DNA of 43,195 bases, taken from assembly GCA_001275005.1 (NCBI GenBank), contig JWZX01002886.1, positions 1 through 43,195 on the forward strand, read 5' to 3'. The DNA comes from Chrysochromulina tobinii. Its lineage: Eukaryota > Haptophyta > Prymnesiales > Chrysochromulinaceae. Under the pieces are notes generated by a model. That model was not told the DNA's origin. It saw only the letters and a list, made by a program, of their open reading frames with translations, and ran no database searches. The position numbers were made by a program, and so were the translations under genes. This document shows, piece after piece, positions 9,158-16,499 of this stretch (position 1 is the stretch's first letter; every line of letters starts with the position of its first letter).

Positions 9158-9415
9158 ATGGGATACCGCTGCAGGGCAGGTTGCGGCCGCTGGGGCGTCT
9201 TCGATGGTCTCTGCCATGCATGCGCTCGCGCCGATCCTGGAGTTGGTAACACCCTCGCCTTCAGACAGTACGAGGAGGCGCGGGCACGGGCACTGCAAGG
9301 CGGCACTGCAACGCTGGCCAGCGAAGGCTTGCAATGCGACCCTTCGGACTCAGTGGACGAATTCATCTCGTTCGATGTCACGCGCCATGGCGTGTCTTCA
9401 TCATATGGTCTCTGA
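9158..9415 (+). CDS. Small A20-like zinc-finger candidate
   Basis: 85-residue frame starting MGYRCRAGCGRWG and containing C-x3-C-x9-C-x2-C (CRAGC ... LCHAC). The spacing and the GCG-aromatic-G feature resemble an A20-type zinc finger, though the central loop is shorter than usual (9 rather than about 11). The rest is acidic and polar (FRQYEEARARAL ... DSVDEFISFDVTRHG). A20 fingers occur in ubiquitin-binding stress proteins, but no AN1 partner is seen. It is short, and a competing plus frame covers the same DNA. Confidence 0.3.
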   Translation: MGYRCRAGCGRWGVFDGLCHACARADPGVGNTLAFRQYEEARARALQGGTATLASEGLQCDPSDSVDEFISFDVTRHGVSSSYGL

Positions 9416-10167
9416 TCGTGCCAACACTGATGCATGTACAACGCTTTTCGATTGGCAAAACCTACAACTGGTCCGGGGGCCCCCAGGTGGCAAAACCTCA
9501 TGTCTCATGTGTACAATGCGTTGGCACGTTCATCGTTAGAAGCGGTGCCCGGGCTTTATAGCTCATATGCCCATCACTAGACGGCTGCGGCTCTTCTACA
9601 GCCGCGCGCCACGGCGCGCGCGCGCCGCCTCAATGTGACCACCTCGATGTCGCATGTCCTCCCGGTCCTCCGTGAGCACTCGGGCGCGTTCTCAGATTGT
9701 TGTGCGCGTCCCGGGTTGAACAGAAAATTTATTTTACAACCACATGCTGACGGCTGACAGCAAAGCCCCATCGCAGACTCCTGGTCCCGCACGGGCGTCC
9801 GCTCGTCCCTCGTCTACAGTTGCAAACGGCCGCCGAACGTCCGAGACGTCGCCGTGCGAGCTTAAATTAAGCTGAGGCTCTATCTTTCTCTCTCTGCTGT
9901 CCGCCCCGCGGCGGGTGCCCGGGGTCGCGGTCCGCGCTTCCGGGGCGTGCCGGGCGTCCGGTCGCCGTCGGCGTGCTACCGACGGTGCAACGGTATTCGG
10001 ACGGTAGACGCGTGTGGTGGTGCACTCAAGATGCCACGCACTCGCTCATGGGTGTCTGGTCTCCTCCTGCTCCTCCAGCCACCACCCGCCGGCAGCACAA
10101 CAAACGTGTTCCTCCGCGAAACATGTTTGCGACGACCACGGACACAGATCCGCCCCCCTCCCTCGCC
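9416..10167. other. Intergenic stretch before ADSL 3' end
   Basis: No convincing coding potential. It contains strong GC hairpins at 9582-9620, an AT-rich patch near 9720-9740, a pyrimidine tract at about 9880-9900 and a GC-rich palindromic patch (CCCCGCGGCGGGTGCCCGGGG) near 9904-9924. I compared it by eye with rRNA and tRNA patterns and saw no match. Confidence 0.55.
9603..9620. repeat. Perfect 8-bp GC stem with 2-nt loop, next to a second hairpin
   Basis: CGCGCGCC-AC-GGCGCGCG is a perfect inverted repeat. It is adjacent to CGGCTG...CAGCCG (9582-9604). This gives two stacked hairpins in intergenic DNA. Confidence 0.75.
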
Positions 10168-11562
10168 TCAGACGGCGCGCGCGAGCTTGGCGGCTTCCCC
10201 GATGTACGATCCAGGCGTGAGCTCGAGCAAGCGCGTCTTGGCGTCCTCGGGTATCTCGAGCGTCTGCACGAAGGCCCGCATGCCCGCAGCGTCGACGCGC
10301 CGGCCGCGAGTGAGCTCCTTGAGCTTTTCGTAGGGCGAGGGAACGTCGTACAGGCGCATGACCATTTGGATGGGCTCAGCGAGGACTTCCCAATTCGAAT
10401 CCAGGTCAGCCTCGAGCGCCGCCACGTTGACCTGCACCTTGGAGAGCCCCTTGAGCGCCGCCTGATACGCGATCAGCGCATGCGCGAGCGCGACGCCCAT
10501 ATTCCGAATCACTGTCGAATCGGTCAGATCGCGCTGCCACCGCGAGACGGGCAGTTTGGCACCAAGGTGGCCGAGCAGTGCGTTCGCAAGGCCGAGGTTG
10601 CCCTCAGCGTTCTCAAAGTCGATAGGGTTGACCTTGTGAGGCATTGTGGACGAACCCACCTCGCCCGCAACGACGCGTTGCTTGAAGTAGCCGAGCGAGA
10701 TGTAACCCCACATGTCACGGCAGAGGTCGAGTAGAATCGTGTTGAAGCGCGCGGTCGCGTCGAAGAGAGCGGAGATGAAGTCGTGCGGCTCGATCTGCGT
10801 CACGTACGGATTGAACTCGAGCCCCAGCCCCTCCACGAACCGCTTGGCGAACGCGGGCCAGTCAGTATGGGGGCAGCACACCAGGTGTGCGTTGTAGTTG
10901 CCGACGGCGCCCGCGATCTTGGGCCCAGGATGGGTGCGCTCTCGACGGCGGCGAGCTCGCGGCGCAGCCGGTGCACGACGTTCGCGAGCTCCTTGCCCAC
11001 CGTCGTGGGCGTCGCTGGCTGCCCGTGCGTGTGCGAGAGCATCGGCACCTCGGCGAGCTCGTGCGCCATCTTGACGAGCGTCGCCTCGAGCAGCTTCATC
11101 CCGGGCACCAGCGCCTCGGCGCGCGCACAGACGAGTCATGCGAGCGTACGCGAGGTTATTGATGTCCTCCGACGTGCACGCAAAGTGGAAGAACTCGAGC
11201 TTCTTCGCGAGCTGCCCGCCCGACGTGTCCCGCGCGAGCGCTGTCTCCTTGAGGTAGTACTCGACCGCCTTCACATCGTGGTTGGTGGTCTTCTCGATGG
11301 CCTTGACCTTCTGGGCCTCTGCGACGTCGAACCCGGAGGCGATGGACTGGAGCAGCGCGATCGAGGCCTCGTCAAAGGGCGGCAGCTCGGGCACGACACC
11401 CTCGCGCGCCAGCGCAAGCAGCCACTCAACCTCGACGATCACGCGATGCTTGATGAGGGCGTATTCGCTGAAGTGCTCGCGCAACGGGGCTGTCGTGTTA
11501 CCGTACCGCCCGTCCACGGGCGATACTGCGGTGAGCGAGGTCAATTCGGCGGTGGAGGGCAT
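10168..11562 (-). CDS. ADSL: Adenylosuccinate lyase, bacterial PurB type (two compensating frame breaks)
   Basis: Cleaves SAICAR to AICAR and adenylosuccinate to AMP, each with release of fumarate, in purine synthesis. Length (about 464 codons) and sequence track the E. coli-type PurB closely: LTSLTAVSPVDGRYG near the start, EKTTNHDVKAVEYYLKE, FACTSEDINNLAYA, SHTHGQPATPTTVGKELANV (catalytic His region), PKIAGAVGNYNAH, the signature GSSTMPHKVNPIDFENAEGN (catalytic Ser loop) and SRWQRDLTDSTVIRNMG. The frame shifts near 11130, in a GCGCGC run just before EALVPGMKLLEATLVKMAHE, and shifts back near 10920, at a CCC after APILG, so about 70 residues read in another frame. Both sites are simple-sequence tracts, so indel errors in the sequence are likelier than a pseudogene, because the displaced frame is perfectly conserved. 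I chose the start at 11562 (MPSTAELTSL); an in-frame ATG at 11688 would add an Arg/Ser-rich 42-residue leader that could be a targeting peptide. Confidence 0.92.
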   Translation of the reverse strand: MPSTAELTSLTAVSPVDGRYGNTTAPLREHFSEYALIKHRVIVEVEWLLALAREGVVPELPPFDEASIALLQSIASGFDVAEAQKVKAIEKTTNHDVKAVEYYLKETALARDTSGGQLAKKLEFFHFACTSEDINNLAYARMTRLCARRGAGARDEAARGDARQDGARARRGADALAHARAASDAHDGGQGARERRAPAAPRARRRRERTHPGPKIAGAVGNYNAHLVCCPHTDWPAFAKRFVEGLGLEFNPYVTQIEPHDFISALFDATARFNTILLDLCRDMWGYISLGYFKQRVVAGEVGSSTMPHKVNPIDFENAEGNLGLANALLGHLGAKLPVSRWQRDLTDSTVIRNMGVALAHALIAYQAALKGLSKVQVNVAALEADLDSNWEVLAEPIQMVMRLYDVPSPYEKLKELTRGRRVDAAGMRAFVQTLEIPEDAKTRLLELTPGSYIGEAAKLARAV

Positions 11563-11738
11563 GCGCACAAAGACCACGAAAGGCGAGATGATGACGCGGC
11601 GTGATGACGCACATGACGCACACTCACATCTCTGTAGAAGGGGGGGCGCGAATTGTCGCACAGGTCTCGCGGGGGCTGCGAACGACACGTCGATGACGAC
11701 TTTGCCATATCGGGTTACACACAGTCGGAAACGTCGCC

Positions 11739-12641
11739 ATGGACGAGCTCGTGTACGATCTGCCGCTACACCTGGTCGAGTCGCTCACGTGCCCAATCTG
11801 CTTCAAGATCTTGTCGCACCCTTGCGCCATCGGGCCGTGCAACCACACCTTCTGCCGCACCTGCCTCCTCGCCTGGGCTGACGCTCGGATTGCGCAGGAT
11901 TTGGAGGATGCTGATGACGATGACGAGGAGTACACGCTGCTGTGCCAGGGCACTCCGCTCTGCTGCCCCGTGTGCCGGCGCGTCGGCCTTCCCGCCACCG
12001 CTTTTGCGCACTCATACCAGGTCAACCAGCCGATGAATGCTGCGCTGGTCGCGCTCGCGCAGCAGCAGCACAGTTGCACAGTCGTGCAGTGCGAGCTGCA
12101 TCCGGGGCGACCTCTCGAGCTGTACTGCACGGACTGCAACCAACCCTCGTGCAGCCACTGTGGGCTCTTTGGGCGGCATCGCGGCCACCAACTCCTCGAG
12201 GTGAACGAGGCGCTGCTCACCGAGCTCGACACGCAGATCGAGCGCAGCCGCGAGGAGATCACTGCGTGGGCCAAGCGCCGCGTCGCCTTCCATCAGGCTC
12301 GGCGGCCCGGCGACGAGGGCGAGTCCGAGGCGGTCGCCGCGTGGGCCAAGGCCGCCAAGGCCGCCAAGGAGGGCCTTGCACGACAGTATGAACAGTATGA
12401 GGAGGGCCTTGCACGGCATGGAACCGTCAAGCCGAGGATGGAAGAGGACGACGAGGAGGACGAGGAGGCGCTCTTCTTGGGACGGTGCGCGCTGCGCGCT
12501 CGGGCCCCACTGAAGCCTGTCCCACCATACCCCGCCGCCACCGCCGCCGCTGCCGCCACCAAGTGTGCTGCCCATGATGAAACAACCACGGATAGGAAGA
12601 GCAGTCGTACCCGATGTGCCGAGAGCCGTGAGTCTTGCTGA
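11739..12641 (+). CDS. RING finger / B-box zinc-finger protein (TRIM-like), C-terminus uncertain
   Basis: Probable E3 ubiquitin ligase. A RING near the N-terminus begins at CPIC (residues 18-21), continues with PCNHTFCRTC, and ends in CPVC after an unusual acidic insertion of about 30 residues (EDADDDDEEY). A B-box2-type finger follows at about 111-150 (CELHPG ... YCTDCNQPSCSHCGLFGRHRGH), then a charged helical region with a repeated EGLARQYEQYEEGLARHG unit. This RING/B-box/coil order is the TRIM core without a recognised C-terminal domain. The gene diverges from ADSL; 176 bp separate the two start codons, or 50 bp if the longer ADSL start is used. After about nt 12530 the translation becomes Ala-rich and then Arg/Ser-rich, while another frame gives a Pro-rich run followed by plausible protein (VLPMMKQPRIGRAVVPDVPR). 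A frame break in the CCG tract is therefore likely and the annotated end at 12641 is provisional. Confidence 0.82.
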   Translation: MDELVYDLPLHLVESLTCPICFKILSHPCAIGPCNHTFCRTCLLAWADARIAQDLEDADDDDEEYTLLCQGTPLCCPVCRRVGLPATAFAHSYQVNQPMNAALVALAQQQHSCTVVQCELHPGRPLELYCTDCNQPSCSHCGLFGRHRGHQLLEVNEALLTELDTQIERSREEITAWAKRRVAFHQARRPGDEGESEAVAAWAKAAKAAKEGLARQYEQYEEGLARHGTVKPRMEEDDEEDEEALFLGRCALRARAPLKPVPPYPAATAAAAATKCAAHDETTTDRKSSRTRCAESRESC

Positions 12642-12922
12642 GGCACTGCACAACGCCCTGCAAGGCTGCTGCGCTGGCGACTGTGCGGCGACCGCTGCGA
12701 AGCTCACGCGCACGCGCACGTGCCCTGCTCCTGAACTGCGTGTGAGCTGATGAGATGTGCGCTGGCCCGGTGATGTCGTCGCGCCACAGGACTGAAGCAC
12801 TCGGCCGAGAGATGCGGGCGTTCACGAGAGTGTTCGCGGAGCACGTGAGGCGCACCAGCTCCGTTGGCGGTGGCGCTCCGCCTGGTATGTCGATGAGTAG
12901 TGGACCGCCGCCGCTGACCTAG
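12628..12922 (+). other. Candidate intron (12628-12789) and last exon (12790-12922) of the RING/B-box gene
   Basis: A consensus GTGAGT donor at 12628 and a CGCCACAG acceptor ending at 12789 flank 162 nt. The following frame encodes TEALGREMRAFTRVFAEHVR and then SSVGGGAPPGMSMSSGPPPLT before a TAG at 12920-12922, which reads like real protein. The phase does not match the annotated upstream frame, so an indel upstream would also be needed. Confidence 0.4.
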
Positions 12923-13134
12923 GGCTAGGCGCTAGGGATGATTTTTTTCTACGTAGCTAAAAAATCATGTGCGTCGAAGACGGCCGAAAGATGAGCGTGC
13001 GCCGGGGCGGATGGCCAAGTCCGGTGGCACGACGCGCACCTTACTTTTCCGAGTATGCGGCCGAGTTTACAGCCATTTCACACATCCGGAAGTCATCCGA
13101 CTGCGGCACGAAAGCACGCCACACAAGGGGAATT

Positions 13135-14943
13135 ATGGCAGCCAACGGCGATGCCGAGGCAGGGCGACGCCAGCGCACCTTTGCGGCGCTCTCGAATGCT
13201 CGAGGAAATCTTTCTATGCCGATGATCGACCTCGACGCGGCGCGCGAGCGTGCGGCCGCTCTTAAGGAACGGCTGGCAGAGACGTCGGCCAAGCTCGCGG
13301 AGCGGAGCGAGAAGACGGCGGCTGCGTGGCAGGAGAAGGTGAGCGCCGCAAGTCAGCGCGCGGCCCCCACGATTGACGCCCTCAAGGAGCGAGCACTTAA
13401 GGAGCGGGACGCTCTCAAGGAACGTGCGGCCTCTCTTCCGTCCTCGAGTAGGATGATGTCCATAATGTCCGCGAACGTCAGCAGCGAGAAGCTCGAGAGC
13501 AAATTGGGCTCGTTCAAGGCATGGGGGCATAGTGCCGTCGATCGGATGGCCAAGATGACAGCAGAGCAGCACGGGCACGCGTCCTCGCAGAGTGCCGACA
13601 ACGACGCCACGGCGGCAGGGATTTACCGCCAGCGGCGCGCCGATGTGGATAGTGACGAGGAGGAGATGGAGGCGAAGGTGCCCACGGCCGATCTGCTCGG
13701 CGGCGAGCTGCTCGATGGAGCCAGCGCGAGCGGCAGCAACTTTGGTCCTGCCCTTTCGGGCGGCGGCATGGGAGCCACGTCCTCGGTCGACTTGCTTTGC
13801 GATTGGCTCGGTGGGTCGAGTGTGAGCAGCGCGCCGGGAGATCTGATGAGCGACTTCATCGCGCCGCCGCCCTTGCAACCCATCGCCGCGATGCCGCCGC
13901 CAACCGCCCCGTTCGGCGGCTTGATGGACCTCGAGGCCCTCCTCAGTCCCACCGCCGGCGCGAGCTCCCCCAGTTGCTCCCCCCCCGATGCCGGCGGCGT
14001 CGAGCCCCCACAGACCCGTGAGAGGCTTGAGAGATGGATCTCAGGTGGGAGGTCGGAGCCCAGTCTGCTGAGCGATCTGACGCCGCAGGAACTCGGATGG
14101 GTATGGGCGGTGGGATGGGACTTTCGGGCGGAGGGCGAGGGACAGGGCGAGGCGACGACCGCTGAGGCATACGTGCGCATGTGCGTGGCCGCCGAGGCCG
14201 AACGCGAACGCATGGCCTATGACTGGAACGACGGGTTTCGCAAGGGGCACGGCCAGCTATGCGCTGACTTCGACGTGATCGATCGTGACGTGCCGCGCAC
14301 GACCCTGCCAAGCGGCGGCCGCTTTCGCTCGTGGACCCCCGCCGAGTTGACACAGGTGCTGGAGGCCCACCTCGTGGCTGAATCGCAGCTACCAGCGGGG
14401 CAGGGGATGGGGTACGTGCAGGGGATGGCGGACGTCGCTGCGTTCCTGCTGCAGCGGCTTCCGCCCGTGACCGCGTACGGCGCGCTGCGCCGACTGTGCG
14501 CCCGCCCGCTGGTGCGTACCTTTTTCCGACTCGATACAGATGAGTGGCTGACTCTCTCGAGCGTCTTCTCCACCTTGATCGGCACATATTGCCCGACCGT
14601 CTTTGCGAAGCTCGAGCAAGAAGGGCTCGAGCCAGCGCTATACTTGCCCGAGTGGCTCATGCCGCTCTGGAGCCGCTCGCTGAGCGTGGAGGCCACCTCG
14701 CACGTGTTCAGCCTCACACTCCTCGAGGGGGACGCCATCTTCGTACGCGCCGCGATCGCCGCGCTCGTCGCCATCGAGCCGCTGGTGCTCAAGTGCCGAG
14801 ATCTGCCAGAATGCAGCCAGGTCCTCTCCAAGGCGCCGCGGCAGGTCAGTTTTGCAGACTTCATGCGCGCCCTCGAAGCTTGCCCTCTCGACCCTTCGGC
14901 CATCGCGCCCCTCGTCCGCATCGGCGGGCAGTTGGTTGATTAG
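13135..14943 (+). CDS. TBC-domain Rab GTPase-activating protein
   Basis: The C-terminal half is a TBC domain, which accelerates GTP hydrolysis by Rab GTPases in membrane traffic. Visible: FDVIDRDVPRTTLP (Arg finger in the IxxDxxRT motif), GQGMGYVQGMADVAAFLL (Gln finger in YxQGM), then FRLDTDEWLTLSSVF, LEPALYLPEWLMPLW and VFSLTLLEGDAIFVRAAIA, in canonical order. Before it comes an amphipathic charged helix region (KERLAETSAKLAERSEK, ALKERALKERDALKERAA) and a disordered Gly/Ser/Pro stretch with repeated acidic-dileucine-like motifs (ADLLGGELL, VDLLCDWLGG, GDLMSDF, LMDLEALL). LMDLE fits the clathrin-box pattern L-phi-x-phi-[DE]. The ATG at 13135 gives MAANGDAEAGRR; an in-frame ATG at 12967 would add 56 residues of Arg/Ser-rich sequence that looks like 5' leader. 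Cargo Rab is unknown. Confidence 0.85.
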   Translation: MAANGDAEAGRRQRTFAALSNARGNLSMPMIDLDAARERAAALKERLAETSAKLAERSEKTAAAWQEKVSAASQRAAPTIDALKERALKERDALKERAASLPSSSRMMSIMSANVSSEKLESKLGSFKAWGHSAVDRMAKMTAEQHGHASSQSADNDATAAGIYRQRRADVDSDEEEMEAKVPTADLLGGELLDGASASGSNFGPALSGGGMGATSSVDLLCDWLGGSSVSSAPGDLMSDFIAPPPLQPIAAMPPPTAPFGGLMDLEALLSPTAGASSPSCSPPDAGGVEPPQTRERLERWISGGRSEPSLLSDLTPQELGWVWAVGWDFRAEGEGQGEATTAEAYVRMCVAAEAERERMAYDWNDGFRKGHGQLCADFDVIDRDVPRTTLPSGGRFRSWTPAELTQVLEAHLVAESQLPAGQGMGYVQGMADVAAFLLQRLPPVTAYGALRRLCARPLVRTFFRLDTDEWLTLSSVFSTLIGTYCPTVFAKLEQEGLEPALYLPEWLMPLWSRSLSVEATSHVFSLTLLEGDAIFVRAAIAALVAIEPLVLKCRDLPECSQVLSKAPRQVSFADFMRALEACPLDPSAIAPLVRIGGQLVD

Positions 14944-15302
14944 GACGTGGGCTCTTCTGTGGGGAGACCAGAGACGAAGGCACACGTCCTCGCAAGGTGA
15001 TTTGCATGTGATTCGAACCAGGTGGGCAGCAGCAGAGCAAACTGAACTTGGCACGGCGTGGTCGTGGAACGTCGAATTCTCGAAGAATGGCTCATATCAC
15101 GTCATCACACATGACATCAGCCGTCCTTGTTGTGTACGTACACTGTTCTGTACGAGAGTCGTGCTGCGATCAGTGTTCCTTGGACCTTGTTGGTATCTAC
15201 TCTTATCTGAAAAATATCATTATCTACACTCCACGTATTCGTATAAAACAGGTTGGTTTTTCGAGTGAGTCGTCGGCCGGAGTCGAACGAGCTCTATCTC
15301 TT
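14944..15302. other. Intergenic, no gene seen
   Basis: Includes a relatively AT-rich patch (about 15195-15250). Short open frames here do not resemble protein. A GATTCGAACC string near 15009 resembles a tRNA T-loop complement, but no stem or anticodon arm can be formed around it. Confidence 0.5.
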
Positions 15303-15641
15303 TCAATGTCCGCTATTTGACGTTTGGGTTTTATTTGCTGTGACCAACCTGAAAGAGGTGCCAGGAGGTGCCTGAAATAGATCGGCATCGGGTGCTTTTT
15401 CTCGCTATTTCGCGCTCACTCACCGCGGCAAAAAGCAAGCTCATGCGCGCTTCTTCGTACTTGTGGCGAGCGTAACTGATGCCGCGTCCGCCCATCTTGC
15501 CGCTCAGTCCCATGCCACGTTGCTCAGCGCGCAGATGGTGCAGCGCAGCGAGAGGGCGTTGGGCACCGGCCACGGACGAGGGCGGTCCCAGGAGTTGCTG
15601 TCACCCTTCGGCGCGACGGCACCCGCGCCGGGGAGCGGCAT
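15303..15641 (-). CDS. Putative small two-exon gene of unknown function
   Basis: Minus-strand signals fit a small gene. From the ATG at 15641 one frame reads MPLPGAGAVAPKGDSNSWD ... SLRCTICALSNVAWD and stops. The overlapping next frame reads LSGKMGGRGISYARHKYEEA and RMSLLFAA, then meets a consensus GTGAGT donor. Removing 52 nt (15423 down to 15372, ending TATTTCAG) continues in phase 0 as APPGTSFRLVTANKTQTSNSGH and ends at the TGA at 15305-15303. A single frame break near the WD/LS junction, or a start at the internal MGLSGK, is needed. No family is recognised. CTIC contains a Cys pair but there is no zinc-finger pattern. Confidence 0.35.
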
Positions 15642-16274
15642 GATGGTGACGTCCCATAAGCGCCATTATTCATGAGCGGCAAGACCATTCCGAATGTTCC
15701 TAGTATCCTTCATCCTCGTGAGCCAGAAACGTATGCATTTGTGGTGCACGAGGATGGACACACAAAGATGGCAGCGTTCAAGATCCCAGGTCCGACTCTC
15801 CGACAGCGACGCCAGTGTTTATGGGCCCGTGGGTAAACTACTTCCCGTCGATGCTGGCGCCATTGGCGACACGTGAGACAGCGCACATAGAATCGCAACA
15901 AGTGCTACGAGGAGTACAAGGTAACTGGCATTGTGTGTCGGCCGTGGAGCCGGTAGACCCGCCAGTGCCTCGCTGGCCAAGGTGGCAGCCGCAAATTCCA
16001 GCATCGCAGTCGTTCCATCGCAAGCATCGCCCATTCTTCTGAGGAAGTCGACGTGCACGGCTCACATGGCGACCCCACGGCCTTGACGGAGGAGCACCAC
16101 CTGCCGCCCGCCAACCTCTGGCACCGCCGCGCTACCGCCGTGCCGAGATGATGTTCTTGGTGCGGGCCTGCGATCTGGGTGAAGCGCTCGCGATGCGCAA
16201 GGAGTATATCATACGGAATTTAATGGAGAATTACCCCGAGATTCCTATGGCCGACTGCACCGAGGAATTTCCAG
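15642..16274. other. Fragmentary coding signals, not resolved
   Basis: Several short stretches read like protein but in different frames: MSGKTIPNVPSILHPREPET from 15672 (+) continuing to a KMAAFKIPG, a VFMGPWVNYFPSMLAPLAT segment near 15812-15870 (+), a RNKCYEEYK just before a GTAACT donor-like site near 15920 (+), TALTEEHHLPPANLWHRRA near 16080-16145 (+), and an overlapping minus frame with a TM-like segment (SYLVLLVALVAILCALSHV). Either a multi-exon gene with very short introns, a decayed gene, or indels could explain this. I could not assemble a model. Confidence 0.3.
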
Positions 16275-16499
16275 GAGCTGGACCGCCTCGCGCCCACATG
16301 CTCGCGCGCCTGTGCTCTCAAAATACTTCACAAAGCCGACTTTCAGAAGCGTGTCTATCTTCCACTTCTCGCATCTTCCCAACCGTTCAAGAGACTCAAG
16401 TCTGTCCTCGAAGTTTGCGAAATCAAAACTTGTGACGCTGAGATCCGAAACGGTCCAGAAAGAAACGCCCGCCTCTCCCGCACCGAATGCCTGCTCGTG
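16275..16499 (+). other. Candidate upstream exon of the SYLF gene
   Basis: Preceded by an acceptor (AATTTCCAG, ending 16274) and followed by a GTGAGC donor at 16500. The frame reads ELDRLAPTCSRACALKILHK, then ADFQKRVYLPLLASSQPFKR and LKSVLEVCEIKTC. Splicing 16500-16546 (47 nt, ending GCGCGCCAG) joins it in phase to QSVGFSDRNGQ of the SYLF reading frame. The antisense frame is also open and protein-like, so the strand is not settled. Confidence 0.4.

Noticed and set aside
12967-13134. Upstream ATG for the TBC protein
   Set aside because: The added 56 residues are Arg/Ser-rich without protein-like pattern, and the region overlaps likely 5' leader; kept only as an alternative start.
15000-15040. 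tRNA-like GATTCGAACC string
   Set aside because: The T-stem does not pair beyond one base pair and no D or anticodon arms can be drawn.
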